64,000 bases of DNA from Prevotella pectinovora (GCF_000834015.1 NZ_JXQI01000071.1:62001-126000), one strand, 5' to 3'; shown: positions 51,224-61,687, counted from the first letter of the stretch. Numbers and translations are program-made. The notes: generated by a model from the sequence alone, not told the origin.

Positions 51224-51868
51224 TCATTTTTTCTTTTTCAATCCTTTGTATGCAAGGAATGCTACCACTACTACAGCGAGAGCGAGAAGCACGTAGCCAA
51301 TCTCATGACTGTATTTCAACGCCTGCTGATACACGTCCTGTGTAGTCTTGTAGTCGGTGTATTTGTATATCGCCCATCCTATCATGGCGAGCACGGTATT
51401 CCACACGCCGGCACCGAGAGTGGTGAAGGTGAGGAATCTGCCCACATTCATGCCAGACAATCCGGCAGGGATGCTGATGAGCTGTCTCACGGCAGGAACG
51501 AGTCGTCCGAAGAATGTGGAGGTGGCTCCGTGTTTGCGGAAGAACTCCTCTGCCTTTTCCACCGACTGGCGGTCTATGAGACACATGTGTCCTATTCTGC
51601 TGTCGGCAAATTTGTATATTATCGGTCTGCCGAGCCATTTGGCGAGGTAATAGTTCACAAGCGCACCGATGTCGGCACCGATGGTTGCGAAGACGATCAC
51701 CAGTATGAATGTCATGTTGCTGTCAGGGTCCATCGCCTTCCATGCTGCCGGCGGCACTACTACTTCTGATGGGAATGGGATGAACGAGCTTTCGATTGCC
51801 ATGAATAGTGTCACTACCCAATAGCTCAGATTGTCGAGAATCCAGAGAAAAAGATCTGCAGAGTTCAT
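51224..51868 (-). CDS. DedA family membrane protein
   Basis: A 214-residue VTT/DedA-family protein with 4-5 membrane or re-entrant segments. Family features: FIPFPSEVVVPPAAW near residue 31 (E-F/P-x-P motif region), GADIGALVNYYLAKWLGR and the conserved FFRKHGATSTFFGRLVPAVRQLISIPAG in the centre (R-x-x-P-x-x-R). DedA proteins include undecaprenyl phosphate or phospholipid flippases needed for envelope maintenance. It is the first gene of the dedA-folC unit. Confidence 0.92.
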   Translation of the reverse strand: MNSADLFLWILDNLSYWVVTLFMAIESSFIPFPSEVVVPPAAWKAMDPDSNMTFILVIVFATIGADIGALVNYYLAKWLGRPIIYKFADSRIGHMCLIDRQSVEKAEEFFRKHGATSTFFGRLVPAVRQLISIPAGLSGMNVGRFLTFTTLGAGVWNTVLAMIGWAIYKYTDYKTTQDVYQQALKYSHEIGYVLLALAVVVVAFLAYKGLKKKK

Positions 51869-51922
51869 GATTTGTTTGTATAATTATTGTTATGGTTATC
51901 TATGTTTATAGTTATCAGGATG

Positions 51923-51953
51923 CAAAGTTAATGATTTGCCTGTTTAGCACAAA
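51923..51953 (-). promoter_or_regulatory. Promoter of dedA-folC
   Basis: On the minus strand TTTG (51953-51950), 19 nt, then TAACTTTG (51930-51923), 55 bp before the dedA start. Confidence 0.75.
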
Positions 51954-51964
51954 AGACGCGATGC

Positions 51965-52002
51965 CTAAAACAACATATATTATCTAAAACAACATATATT
52001 AT
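51965..52002. repeat. Exact 19-bp direct repeat
   Basis: CTAAAACAACATATATTAT occurs twice head-to-tail, upstream of the dedA promoter and downstream of dnaJ. It could be a binding site pair or simple slippage. Confidence 0.7.
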
Positions 52003-52036
52003 GACTGTTTTAACATCTATGATGACAATATACAAA

Positions 52037-52073
52037 CAACAATGGCGGAATGAAAGACACTCCGCCATTGTTG
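52037..52073 (-). terminator. Terminator of grpE-dnaJ
   Basis: CAACAATGGCGGA pairs with TCCGCCATTGTTG (13 bp, 11-nt loop) and is followed on the minus strand by TTTGTAT, 60 bp after the dnaJ stop. Confidence 0.8.
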
Positions 52074-52135
52074 CTTGTCAGACTGTATTGCAGTCTGTTC
52101 TATTATCAGTGTTTATGTGTCAGGTGTCGCTACGG

Positions 52136-53320
52136 TCAGCTGAAATAACTTCTGAATTTCTGGAAGATGGTCTGCTTTGTCGTAGTGTCACCCTTGAAGT
52201 TGTCGCTCTTCTGCATCTCTTCGAGCGCTGTCTTCTCCTCCTTTGTCAGTGTCTTCGGAACATACACGCTGATGTGTACCACAAGATCTCCGGTGCTATG
52301 TCCGTAGCCTTGTATCGCCGGCAGTCCCTTGCCCCTGAGTCGGAGCGTCTTGCCAGGCTGCGTGCCTGGTTCAATCTTTATCTTCACTTTGCCGCCGCTG
52401 ATGGTAGGCACCTCAACTTGTCCGCCGAGAGCTGCCGTAGGGAAGTCAAGGAGCAGGTTGTAGATGAGGTCCTTTTCTTCGCGGATGAAGGTGTCGCTCG
52501 GTTCTTCCTCTATGAGCACCTGAATGTTGCCGGCCACACCGTTGTGTATTCCAGCGTTGCCTTTTCCCGGCACGTTTACCACCATGCCACCGGCCACTCC
52601 GGCAGGTATCTTTATCTCGACAACCTCTTCGCCCTTTGTCACTCCGGTGCCGCCACAAGCCTTACACTTGTTCTTGATTATCATGCCCTCGCCCTGACAG
52701 GTAGGACATACGCTCTGTGTCTGCATCATGCCGAAGAGACTCTGTGTGGTGCGTGTCACCACTCCGCTGCCGTGACATGTCGGACAGGTTTCCTTGCTGC
52801 TGCCCTTTTCGGCTCCGCTACCACCGCAGCATGAGCAGGTGACGTCTTTCTTCACCTTGAATTTCTTTGTCACGCCGGTTGAAATCTCGGCGAGTGTCAT
52901 TCTAACCTTCAGTCGCAGGTCAGCACCTCTGTGCTGTGCCGGGCGAGCGCCACCGCGTCCGCCGAATCCGCTACCGAATCCGCCTCCGAAACCGCCGCCA
53001 TGGCCTCCGAACACGTCGCCGAACATCGAGAATATGTCGTCCATGCTGAATCCGCCGCCGAATCCGCCGCCGAAACCTCCGGCTCCGCCGCCCATCGGAC
53101 CATCGAAGCCGAACTGGTCGTATTGCTGTCTCTTCTGAGGGTCGTGCAATACGTCGTAAGCCTCTGCAGCCTCTTTGAATTTCTCTTCAGCCACCTTGTC
53201 GCCAGGGTTGCGGTCAGGGTGATATTTGATGGCGATTTTTCTGTAAGCTTTCTTTATCTCGTCCTCGGATGCGTCTTTGCTTACGCCAAGCACCTCGTAG
53301 TAGTCTCTCTTGTTTGCCAT
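52136..53320 (-). CDS. dnaJ: Chaperone protein DnaJ
   Basis: A 394-residue type I J-protein and DnaK co-chaperone. Domains in order: J domain (5-70, HPD in YHPDRNPGD), a long glycine/phenylalanine-rich stretch (about 78-135), a zinc-finger region with four CxxCxGxG repeats ([32 protein letters not shown]), then the substrate-binding and dimerisation domains. The Gly/Phe stretch is very repetitive at the DNA level. It lies 14 bp after grpE in a two-gene operon; dnaK is not in the window. Confidence 0.97.
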   Translation of the reverse strand: MANKRDYYEVLGVSKDASEDEIKKAYRKIAIKYHPDRNPGDKVAEEKFKEAAEAYDVLHDPQKRQQYDQFGFDGPMGGGAGGFGGGFGGGFSMDDIFSMFGDVFGGHGGGFGGGFGSGFGGRGGARPAQHRGADLRLKVRMTLAEISTGVTKKFKVKKDVTCSCCGGSGAEKGSSKETCPTCHGSGVVTRTTQSLFGMMQTQSVCPTCQGEGMIIKNKCKACGGTGVTKGEEVVEIKIPAGVAGGMVVNVPGKGNAGIHNGVAGNIQVLIEEEPSDTFIREEKDLIYNLLLDFPTAALGGQVEVPTISGGKVKIKIEPGTQPGKTLRLRGKGLPAIQGYGHSTGDLVVHISVYVPKTLTKEEKTALEEMQKSDNFKGDTTTKQTIFQKFRSYFS

Positions 53321-53334
53321 ATTCTGTCTTTACC

Positions 53335-53919
53335 TTATTGTCCCACTGCCACTTTGGCGTGTCTTATCACCTTGTCGTTGAGTTTATATCCTGTCAGCAC
53401 GCAGTCGAGCACCTTGCCCTTCTTCTCGTCTCCCATGCCAGGCACCATGGCGATAGCCTCGTGCAGGTCGGTATCGAAGTCGGCATCCTTTGTCTCTATC
53501 TTGTTCACGCCAAGTCCGCCAAGCACCTTCTCGAATTTCTGGAATATCAGTTTCATTCCTTCTTTCAGAGCCTCGGCATCGTCTGTCTTCTCGGCGCTTG
53601 CAAGAGCGCGCTCCATATCGTCGAGCACAGGAAGTATTGCCGCCACCGTCTTCTCGGCACCGTTGAGCAGCAACTCTGCCTTCTCCTTCATAGTGCGTTT
53701 GCGGTAGTTGTCAAATTCAGCCACGCTTCTCAGATATTTGTCCTTGAGATCAGCAATCTCCTCTTTGGCAGCCTCCAGCGGGTCTTTCTCCTCTTTCTTT
53801 TCTGCTTCCTTTTCGGTATTGTCTTTTCCGGCATTCTCCTTGGCGGCATTCTCAGCCTGCTTTGCCTTGGAGGTTTCCATCTCTTCCGTTTCTTTCTTTA
53901 TATCTTTTTCTTTGCTCAT
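53335..53919 (-). CDS. grpE: Nucleotide exchange factor GrpE
   Basis: A 194-residue DnaK nucleotide exchange factor: a highly charged Glu/Lys-rich N-terminal coiled coil (about 1-70), the LRSVAEFDNYRKRTMKE helix and the C-terminal beta domain with HEAIAMVPGM, GKVLDCVLTGYKLNDKVIRHAKVAV. The frame is open to 53970, but MSKEKDIKK at 53919 is the natural start: the upstream part would overlap the terminator hairpin at 53946-53974. It is the first gene of grpE-dnaJ. Confidence 0.95.
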   Translation of the reverse strand: MSKEKDIKKETEEMETSKAKQAENAAKENAGKDNTEKEAEKKEEKDPLEAAKEEIADLKDKYLRSVAEFDNYRKRTMKEKAELLLNGAEKTVAAILPVLDDMERALASAEKTDDAEALKEGMKLIFQKFEKVLGGLGVNKIETKDADFDTDLHEAIAMVPGMGDEKKGKVLDCVLTGYKLNDKVIRHAKVAVGQ

Positions 53920-53945
53920 AATGTTTTGCTTTTTCCCTTTAATCA

Positions 53946-53974
53946 GCAAAAACCTTGCCAACAGGGGCAAGGTT
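53946..53974 (-). terminator. Terminator between the ABC-F gene and grpE
   Basis: On the minus strand AACCTTGCC pairs with GGCAAGGTT and is followed by TTTGCTG, ahead of grpE. It separates the ABC-F transcript from the chaperone operon. Confidence 0.75.
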
Positions 53975-54082
53975 CTGCCATAAATGGAATTTGGATATTC
54001 TGCTTGTTCTGAAAAACCAGCTTTCCTTATCCGGATTATTGATAAAGGTTCTGATTTCAGCCTCGTCTACACGGCGGGATTC

Positions 54083-55711
<1,629 letters not shown>

Positions 55712-55966
55712 TTATTATATAGTACTTTCTTTGTTGTTATCTTTCTTTTCTGCCAGAGACATTCCCGAAGCGTACCTTTTAGTCCTTGGCATCGAATTTT
55801 GCCCAATACGGCAAAATCGGCTGCAAAGTTACTGCAAATTATTGATATTGAGAAATAAAAGTAAATATTTGTGGATATTTTACGGGCTGACGAGTGGAAA
55901 AGAAGGTGGCCAGACGAATCAATTTCCATCGAAATGCCATCACGATAAGCATTACTTCGAAATCTC

Positions 55967-56029
55967 CCCCCTGACGTGGGGAATGAAACCCCACATTAGG
56001 GGGAACCGTTCCCCACGCCGTGGGGGAAA
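55967..56029. other. Tandem GC-rich hairpins
   Basis: Two adjacent hairpins. The first is CCCCCT-GAC-GTGGGG-loop-CCCCAC-ATT-AGGGGG (55967-56003), an extended stem with one internal mismatch block. The second is TTCCCCAC-GCC-GTGGGGGAA (56009-56028). The surrounding 542-bp gap (55697-56238) shows no convincing gene; a minus-strand TACTTTTG -7 box (56189-56182) points towards the hairpins, which would end such a transcript. Confidence 0.6.
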
Positions 56030-56202
56030 TTCAGGGATATATTTTTGTCATCGTAATTGTTGGGCTGATTCATCCGACATAGCTATCCCTTCACCGCCTG
56101 CGGTAATCTCTGCCGGGGCGATGATGGCAAAAAAAACACGCCTCGTTGCCATAATATCAATGACTTTTGGCATTATTGATGCAAAAGTATCTGATTTTTT
56201 CA

Positions 56203-56210
56203 TATATTTG
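56203..56210 (+). promoter_or_regulatory. -7 box for the pseudouridine synthase gene
   Basis: TATATTTG, 28 bp upstream of the ATG at 56239. Confidence 0.65.
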
Positions 56211-56238
56211 CATCCCGAAAATTCTTTAAGACGACAAT

Positions 56239-57132
56239 ATGAGACATACATATAACAGAAACATCAATGATTACGCCCACTATCAAGTGGAGCAAGACGA
56301 TACGTTGCTCAACTTCCTCCTCAACAACGTGAAGGAGAGCCGTTCAAAGATCAAAGCCACGCTTCAAGGCCGTGGCATCAAGGTTAATGGCAAGACTGTG
56401 ACACAGTTTGACTATCCCGTTGCTGCCGGCACCAAGATAGAAGTGAGCAAGACGAAACGAAACAACGACAAGCTCAAGAGCCGTTATGTGAAGATTGTCT
56501 ACGAGGACCAGTATCTAGTGGTGATTGAGAAGAATATCGGCATCCTGTCGATGGCAGCCGGCCACAAGTCGCTGAACGTGAAAGCCGTGCTCGACGACTA
56601 TTTCAAGAAGACTCGCCAGCGCTGCACGGCACATGTCGTACACCGTCTTGACCGCGACACCAGCGGACTCATGATTTATGCCAAGGACATGGAGACGGAG
56701 CAGATTCTGGAGCACAACTGGCATGACATAGTTTTCGACCGACGCTACGTTGCCGTGGTGAGTGGAGAGATGGAGAATGATGAGGGAACGATAGAAAACT
56801 GGCTGAAGGACAACAAGGCATACGTGACATATTCGTCACCGGTGGACAATGGCGGAAAATATGCCATCACCCATTACCGGGTGCTCGACCGCACCACGGA
56901 GCATAGTCTTGTGGAATACAAATTGGAGACAGGGAGGAAAAACCAGATTCGTGTACACTCTGCCGATATGGGACATCCGGTATGTGGCGACATAAAATAT
57001 GGCAATGGCGACGACCCTATACATCGCCTTTGTCTTCATGCCTATATGCTCTGCTTCTATCATCCCGTTACCCGTCAGGCGATGGAGTTCGAGACGATGA
57101 TTCCGGCGGCGTTCAGACATCTGTTCAAGTAG
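56239..57132 (+). CDS. RluA-family pseudouridine synthase
   Basis: A 297-residue RNA pseudouridine synthase. An N-terminal S4-like RNA-binding part (about 15-70, LLNNVKESRSKIKATLQGRGIKV in pieces) precedes the catalytic domain with the hallmark HRLDRDTSGLMIYAK (catalytic aspartate in HRLDRDT, near residue 139) and the C-terminal LETGRKNQIRVH and HPVCGDIKYG motifs. The target (23S rRNA or tRNA) cannot be assigned. It is followed by a 50-residue membrane peptide gene. Confidence 0.92.
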   Translation: MRHTYNRNINDYAHYQVEQDDTLLNFLLNNVKESRSKIKATLQGRGIKVNGKTVTQFDYPVAAGTKIEVSKTKRNNDKLKSRYVKIVYEDQYLVVIEKNIGILSMAAGHKSLNVKAVLDDYFKKTRQRCTAHVVHRLDRDTSGLMIYAKDMETEQILEHNWHDIVFDRRYVAVVSGEMENDEGTIENWLKDNKAYVTYSSPVDNGGKYAITHYRVLDRTTEHSLVEYKLETGRKNQIRVHSADMGHPVCGDIKYGNGDDPIHRLCLHAYMLCFYHPVTRQAMEFETMIPAAFRHLFK

Positions 57133-57202
57133 TCCAATCGGTAAGCTTCATTGCTCAGTCCCTTTTATATTGGGCTCAATTAATCATTAAACTCAAGAAA
57201 AG

Positions 57203-57355
57203 ATGGAAAATTTCGGATATTATATATTCTGTATAGTAGCCTTTATCGTGGTGTTCCTGCTTGTGAAGAAAATCACAGGCTGCCTGATAAAGACCGCCAT
57301 ATTCGTTGTGCTGGCAGCGGTGCTTGCGGCAATATACTATTTGTGGCTCAGTTGA
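57203..57355 (+). CDS. Small membrane protein (50 residues)
   Basis: A short gene encoding MENFGYYIFCIVAFIVVFLL and then KKITGCLIKTAIFVVLAAVL ending YYLWLS. It has two hydrophobic segments (about 6-21 and 31-46) joined by a basic KKITG turn, so it should form a helical hairpin in the membrane. The AAGAAAAG sequence before the ATG can serve as ribosome-binding site. It follows the pseudouridine synthase gene by 70 bp and may be co-transcribed; a repeat-like hairpin follows at 57372. Function is unknown. Confidence 0.65.
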   Translation: MENFGYYIFCIVAFIVVFLLVKKITGCLIKTAIFVVLAAVLAAIYYLWLS

Positions 57356-57371
57356 GGCTTGTGATAAAACG

Positions 57372-57418
57372 AATCGGTCATCAGGACATTTCTGCGTATT
57401 CTGTTCTGATGACCGATT
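57372..57418 (+). terminator. Repeat-derived hairpin after the small membrane gene
   Basis: AATCGGTCATCAG and CTGATGACCGATT form a perfect 13-bp stem with a 21-bp loop. The stem is the terminal sequence of the dispersed repeat, so this is probably a collapsed copy now serving as a terminator. Confidence 0.55.
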
Positions 57419-57423
57419 GAGTC

Positions 57424-57489
57424 TAACCCAAATCAGGCGTCAGGGATTGCTTGGATTCTGAGTTTTCAGAATGACGGATTCAGTTCGGG
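57424..57489 (-). repeat. Dispersed repeat, degenerate fragment
   Basis: AACCCAAATCAGGCGTCAGG, then GATTGCTTGGATTCTGAG and GACGGATTCAG, ending GGGTTAG: a diverged end fragment of the ~190-bp family between convergent genes. Confidence 0.6.
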
Positions 57490-57957
57490 TTAGTATTCAG
57501 TCTTGTCGGTCTTCTCTGTCCACATTTGGAAAGCCTTTTTCGCCTCCTCCTGCATGATTATTTCGGATGGCTTGTTGCGGTGGTCTGGCGACAGTTCCAG
57601 TTCCTTGTATATGAAATCGTCGTCGAAACCTATTGCAGCAGCGTCCTTGCGGTCGTTGGCATAGAAAATCTTGTCGAGATGTGCCCAGTATATAGCACCC
57701 AGACACATCGGACACGGTTCACACGAAGTGTATATCGAGCAGCCTCCCAGGTCGAATGAACCGATAGCCTTTGCCGCCTTGCGGATTGCCGACACCTCAG
57801 CATGGGCGGTAGGGTCGCAGTCTATAGTGACACAGTTGGAAGCCTCTGCCACGACTTCGCCGTTGCGTGCTATTACCGCACCGAACGGTCCGCCGCCGCT
57901 TTTCACGCTCTCTTCAGACAGTCTTATGGCTCTGAGCATTAATTCTTTATCGTTCAT
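57490..57957 (-). CDS. guaD: Guanine deaminase-type nucleoside deaminase
   Basis: A 155-residue zinc deaminase very similar in pattern to Bacillus subtilis GuaD. Motifs: GGGPFGAVIARNGEVVAE, DPTAHAEVSAIRKA (zinc His and catalytic Glu, near residues 52-54), YTSCEPCPMCLGAIYWA (two zinc cysteines) and GFDDDFIYKEL. The GFDD-x-FIYKE segment and the C-terminal aromatic end are GuaD traits that separate it from tRNA adenosine deaminase TadA. It would convert guanine to xanthine in purine salvage. It is a single gene. Confidence 0.88.
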   Translation of the reverse strand: MNDKELMLRAIRLSEESVKSGGGPFGAVIARNGEVVAEASNCVTIDCDPTAHAEVSAIRKAAKAIGSFDLGGCSIYTSCEPCPMCLGAIYWAHLDKIFYANDRKDAAAIGFDDDFIYKELELSPDHRNKPSEIIMQEEAKKAFQMWTEKTDKTEY

Positions 57958-58063
57958 ATAATATTCCTTTATTAGTTATAGATTTAGTGTTATACATTCA
58001 AACTCTTTGCTAAGATATTGAATATTTCCCAATAAAACAAGAAAATACCCTAAATTCACGATT

Positions 58064-58861
58064 ATGATACTGTATTTGTCCGGCACAGGAAACACCAGGT
58101 GGGTTGCCGAGAGCATTGCCCGCATGACAGGAGACGAGAGGGTAGTAGACGTCGCCTCTGTATGCAGCCAGCCCCTTCATGTGCAGCTGAACCCCGGAGA
58201 GCCTCTCGGCATTTTTTTTCCCGTTCACGGTTGGCGTCCGCCGATGCTGCTTCGTCGCGTGTTGTCAGAAATGACGTTGAGCGTCGGTTCGGAGTGCAAT
58301 GTCAAACCCTACGTGTATTCAGTCTGTACCGTTGGCGACACCGTTGGCGAGAGTATGGATATATTGCGCAGCGATCTCAAGAAACAAGGCGTTTCTCTCG
58401 ATGCCGTGTTTGATGTGCGGATGCCGAATACATACGTCGGACTGCCCTTTATGGATGTAGACAAGGAGAAGGTGGTCAGCGACAAGCTCCATGAAGCGCA
58501 GCCGCGCATGGAGTTTATAGCAGAAAAGATAAGAGAGAGGGCGAATGGGGCTTTCATGCGCTATCTGGGCAGATGGAAGAGAATCAACAGTGGTCTGCTC
58601 GGCGAGGCATTTGTGCGCAAACTCGTCACTGACCGTTATTTCCATGTTGAAGAGTCGCTCTGTGTGTCGTGTGGGAAGTGCGTGGCATCGTGTCCCGTCG
58701 GCAACATGTCGCTTGACGATGACGGTATGCCGCAATGGAACCATGATGGCAGCTGTCTCACTTGCTTCGCCTGCTATCATAATTGTCCACGCCATGCCAT
58801 CCGTTTCGGCAGCGTTACCGACAAGAAGGGACAGTATGTCTTTGACCCCAAACGGGCATAG
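58064..58861 (+). CDS. EFR1 family flavodoxin/ferredoxin fusion protein
   Basis: A 265-residue protein with an N-terminal flavodoxin-like domain (ILYLSGTGNTRWVA, FMN phosphate loop at 5-11) and a C-terminal bacterial ferredoxin part with two [4Fe-4S] motifs, CVSCGKCVASCPVGN and CLTCFACYHNCP (about 200-245). This combination defines EFR1 (EFR1-type ferrodoxin), a putative internal electron carrier of anaerobes. The redox partner is unknown. It stands alone, ahead of the group II intron remnant. Confidence 0.88.
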   Translation: MILYLSGTGNTRWVAESIARMTGDERVVDVASVCSQPLHVQLNPGEPLGIFFPVHGWRPPMLLRRVLSEMTLSVGSECNVKPYVYSVCTVGDTVGESMDILRSDLKKQGVSLDAVFDVRMPNTYVGLPFMDVDKEKVVSDKLHEAQPRMEFIAEKIRERANGAFMRYLGRWKRINSGLLGEAFVRKLVTDRYFHVEESLCVSCGKCVASCPVGNMSLDDDGMPQWNHDGSCLTCFACYHNCPRHAIRFGSVTDKKGQYVFDPKRA

Positions 58862-58920
58862 GATGCAAAAAATCAGGCAAACGGTATCTCTATTCTCTAT
58901 CTTATGTGATAGTATCTCGA

Positions 58921-59030
58921 ATGGCAGCCGAAATAGGAACCGCCGTATGCGGAATCGCACGAACGGTGGCGTGAGAGGACTGTAAATACGAAAATAGGAA
59001 GAAAACAGCTTCGTTTTCCTCCTACTCGAT
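58921..59030 (+). mobile_element. Group II intron 3' remnant (domains V and VI)
   Basis: The segment GAACCGCCGTATGCG then GAATCGCACGAACGGTGG (58938-58969) folds as a domain V hairpin: CCGCCGT/ACGGTGG lower stem, a two-base GA bulge and a short upper stem with a GAAT loop, with the CGC triad in place. It is followed by GTGAGAGGAC and a domain VI-like hairpin (GGAAGAAAAC/GTTTTCCTCC), ending CCTACTCGAT, the usual 3' end of bacterial group II introns. No reverse transcriptase and no 5' intron sequence are present, so it is a relic. The terminal hairpin could also serve the convergent asparaginase gene as a terminator. Confidence 0.65.
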
Positions 59031-59064
59031 TTATTTGTAAAAGTCAGAGACTTCTCTTTTGCCT

Positions 59065-60138
59065 TTATTCTGTCACAGTTATCTCTCCGCAGATATCTCT
59101 CACAATGTTCGATCTCACGAGATTAACATCGTTGTGCTGACCTATCAGGAACATGAGTTTTGTCAAAGCACTCTCCACGGTACTGTCGTAACCGCTCACC
59201 ACGCCCATGTTCTTGAGCTGGAATCCCGTGTCGTATCTGCCCATCTCCACTGCTCCGGCATCACACTGGCTGATATTCACCACAGTGATTCCGCGGCTTG
59301 TAGCCTCCTTGAGCAGTCGCATGAGCCAGGGGTGGTGTGGTGCGTTTCCGCTGCCGTAGGTCCTCATCACTATGGCGCGAAGCTCCGGCGACTCGATTAC
59401 GTGGCGCGTGATCTGCTCCTGCACACCAGGGAAGAGCGTGAACACGGTGACGTTGGGGTCTAATGCGAAGTGGGGGATGAGTTTCTTCCTGAAGTCCCTC
59501 TTCAGGATATGCTCCTCGTGGTATGTGATGTTCACTCCGGCATCTGCCAGATGAGGATAGTTGTAAGATTCAAAGGCGTTGAACCCGTCGGCGTTTGCTT
59601 TCGTTGCCCTGTTGCCTCTCAGCAGGTGGCCGTTGAAATAGATACACACTTCTGGAACTATCGGTGTGCCGTCGTCATGGTGGGCAGAAGCCACCTCAAT
59701 ACTCGTCACGAGGTTCTCTTTGCCGTCGGTGCGCAGCTGACCGATAGGCAGCTGGCTTCCTGTCAGCACCACAGGCTTTGTCAGGTTTTCGAGCATGAAC
59801 GACAGTGCTGATGCCGTGAATGCCATGGTGTCGGTGCCGTGCAGTATTACAAAACCGTCGTAGTCGTCGTATCTGTCGGCAATGATCCTTACGAGTTGCG
59901 ACCAGAAGCGCGGCGTCATGTCGCTGGAGTCGATGGGAGGCGTGAACTGATAAGAGTCGATTCCCGTCTCGATGGCAGCAAATTCCGGAAGGCAGCTGAT
60001 TAGATGGTTAAAGTCCAGAGGTTCCAATGCTCCTGATTCACGGTTGCATCCCATGCCTATTGTGCCTCCCGTGTATATCAAAAGCACTCTGTCTGTGCGT
60101 TTGAAGGAATAGTTAGAAACTGAATTTTTGTTTTTCAT
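59065..60138 (-). CDS. ansA: Type I L-asparaginase
   Basis: A 357-residue asparaginase/glutaminase-fold enzyme. The first catalytic threonine is in IYTGGTIGMG (about residues 21-30) and the second triad in VILHGTDTMAFTASAL (about 97-112); VLTGSQLPIGQLRTDGKEN and SQCDAGAVEMG also mark the type I (cytoplasmic, E. coli AnsA-like) group. There is no signal peptide. It is a single-gene unit with a perfect promoter (60177-60207), divergent from uxaC. Confidence 0.94.
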   Translation of the reverse strand: MKNKNSVSNYSFKRTDRVLLIYTGGTIGMGCNRESGALEPLDFNHLISCLPEFAAIETGIDSYQFTPPIDSSDMTPRFWSQLVRIIADRYDDYDGFVILHGTDTMAFTASALSFMLENLTKPVVLTGSQLPIGQLRTDGKENLVTSIEVASAHHDDGTPIVPEVCIYFNGHLLRGNRATKANADGFNAFESYNYPHLADAGVNITYHEEHILKRDFRKKLIPHFALDPNVTVFTLFPGVQEQITRHVIESPELRAIVMRTYGSGNAPHHPWLMRLLKEATSRGITVVNISQCDAGAVEMGRYDTGFQLKNMGVVSGYDSTVESALTKLMFLIGQHNDVNLVRSNIVRDICGEITVTE

Positions 60139-60176
60139 AAAAGGTCTTGCCTATTTGATTTTTCGTTTAGATTGTG

Positions 60177-60207
60177 CAAATATAGCTTAAAAAATGATGT
60201 AATCAAA
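60177..60207 (-). promoter_or_regulatory. Promoter of ansA
   Basis: On the minus strand TTTG (60207-60204), 19 nt, then TATATTTG (60184-60177), 39 bp before the start. Confidence 0.75.
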
Positions 60208-60217
60208 AAAAATGCCG

Positions 60218-60225
60218 TATATTTG
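60218..60225 (+). promoter_or_regulatory. -7 box for uxaC
   Basis: TATATTTG, 58 bp before the uxaC ATG. It is divergent from the ansA promoter, and the two overlap in their upstream parts. Confidence 0.65.
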
Positions 60226-60283
60226 CACAGAAAAGATTAAACAAATTACATATTAACAATTAATACTAAAATAATATTAAGTC

Positions 60284-61687
60284 ATGAAGCAATTTATGGA
60301 CGAAAACTTCCTGCTTGAAACCAAGACCTCGCAGGAACTTTTCCACAATCATGCGGCCAAGATGCCAATCATCGATTATCACTGTCATCTGATTCCTGAA
60401 ATGGTGGCAAACGACCATCAGTTCAAGAGTATTACAGAGCTTTGGCTCGGAGGCGACCACTACAAGTGGCGTGCGATGAGAACCAACGGTGTTGACGAGA
60501 GATTCTGCACAGGCAAGGATACTTCAGACTGGGAGAAGTTTGAGAAATGGGCAGAGACCGTTCCTTACACTTTCCGCAACCCTCTTTACCACTGGACCCA
60601 CCTCGAGCTGAAGACCGCTTTCGGCATCGACAAACTCTTGAGTCCTAAGACAGCAAGAGAAATCTTCGACGAGTGTAACGAGAAGCTGAAGCAGCCAGGA
60701 TATACCGCACGCGGATTCATGCGCCGCTACAACGTGGAGTGTGTCTGCACCACCGACGATCCAATCGACGATCTGCGCTACCACAAGCAGACTCGCGAGA
60801 GCGGTTTCGAGATCAAGATGATTCCGGCATGGCGTCCTGACAAGGCAATGAACATCGAGAAGCCTGAATTCCCTGAATACGTGAACAAGCTTGGTGAGGT
60901 GGCTGGTGTCACAATCAACAAGTTTGCCGACATGGTGGACGCTCTGCAGAAGCGCCACGACTTCTTCCATGAGAACGGCTGCCGCCTTTCAGACCACGGT
61001 ATCGAGGAGTTCTACGACGAACCATATACAGACTCTCAGATCGAGACAATCTTCGAGAAGGCAATGCGCAAGCAGCAGCTTTCGGCTCAGGAGGTCCGCC
61101 AGTTCAAACACTGCATCCTGCGCATCTTCGCTGAACAGGATTTCGCAAGCGACTGGACACAGCAGTACCATTACGGAGCAATCCGCGACAACAACAGTCT
61201 GATGTACGACAAGCTCGGTGCTGACACCGGTTTCGACTCAATCGGTGAGTTCACCACAGCAACAGCGATGAGCCACTTCCTCAACGAACTCAACAAGGAA
61301 GGCAAGCTCACACGTACTATCCTCTACTGCTTGAACCCATGTGCCAACGAGGTTATCGCCACAATGCTCGGCAACTTCCAGGACGGTTCGTGCCCAGGCA
61401 AGATCCAGTTCGGTTCAGGCTGGTGGTTCAACGACCAGCTCGACGGTATGACACGCCAGATGAACGCACTCTCTGTTCTTGGTCTGCTGAGCCGTTTCGT
61501 AGGTATGCTCACCGACAGCCGTTCGTTCCTCTCATATCCTCGTCATGAGTATTTCCGCCGTCTGCTTTGCAATCTGCTCGGCAACGACGTTGAGAAGGGC
61601 TTGCTGCCAAACGACATGGAGAGCCTCTCTCGCATGGTTGAGGACATCAGCTACAACAACGCCCGCAACTACTTCAAGTTCTATTGA
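60284..61687 (+). CDS. uxaC: Glucuronate/galacturonate isomerase
   Basis: A 467-residue isomerase of the amidohydrolase superfamily converting glucuronate to fructuronate and galacturonate to tagaturonate. Motifs: MPIIDYHCHLIPEMVAND (metal-binding HxH, about residues 27-44), LWLGGDHYKWRAMRTNG, VECVCTTDDPIDDL, IPAWRPDKA, GCRLSDHGIE and FGSGWWFNDQLDGM. Full length. Codon choice is strikingly uniform, suggesting high expression. The other uronate genes (uxaA, uxaB, kdgK) are not nearby. It is a single gene ending in a strong terminator. Confidence 0.97.
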   Translation: MKQFMDENFLLETKTSQELFHNHAAKMPIIDYHCHLIPEMVANDHQFKSITELWLGGDHYKWRAMRTNGVDERFCTGKDTSDWEKFEKWAETVPYTFRNPLYHWTHLELKTAFGIDKLLSPKTAREIFDECNEKLKQPGYTARGFMRRYNVECVCTTDDPIDDLRYHKQTRESGFEIKMIPAWRPDKAMNIEKPEFPEYVNKLGEVAGVTINKFADMVDALQKRHDFFHENGCRLSDHGIEEFYDEPYTDSQIETIFEKAMRKQQLSAQEVRQFKHCILRIFAEQDFASDWTQQYHYGAIRDNNSLMYDKLGADTGFDSIGEFTTATAMSHFLNELNKEGKLTRTILYCLNPCANEVIATMLGNFQDGSCPGKIQFGSGWWFNDQLDGMTRQMNALSVLGLLSRFVGMLTDSRSFLSYPRHEYFRRLLCNLLGNDVEKGLLPNDMESLSRMVEDISYNNARNYFKFY

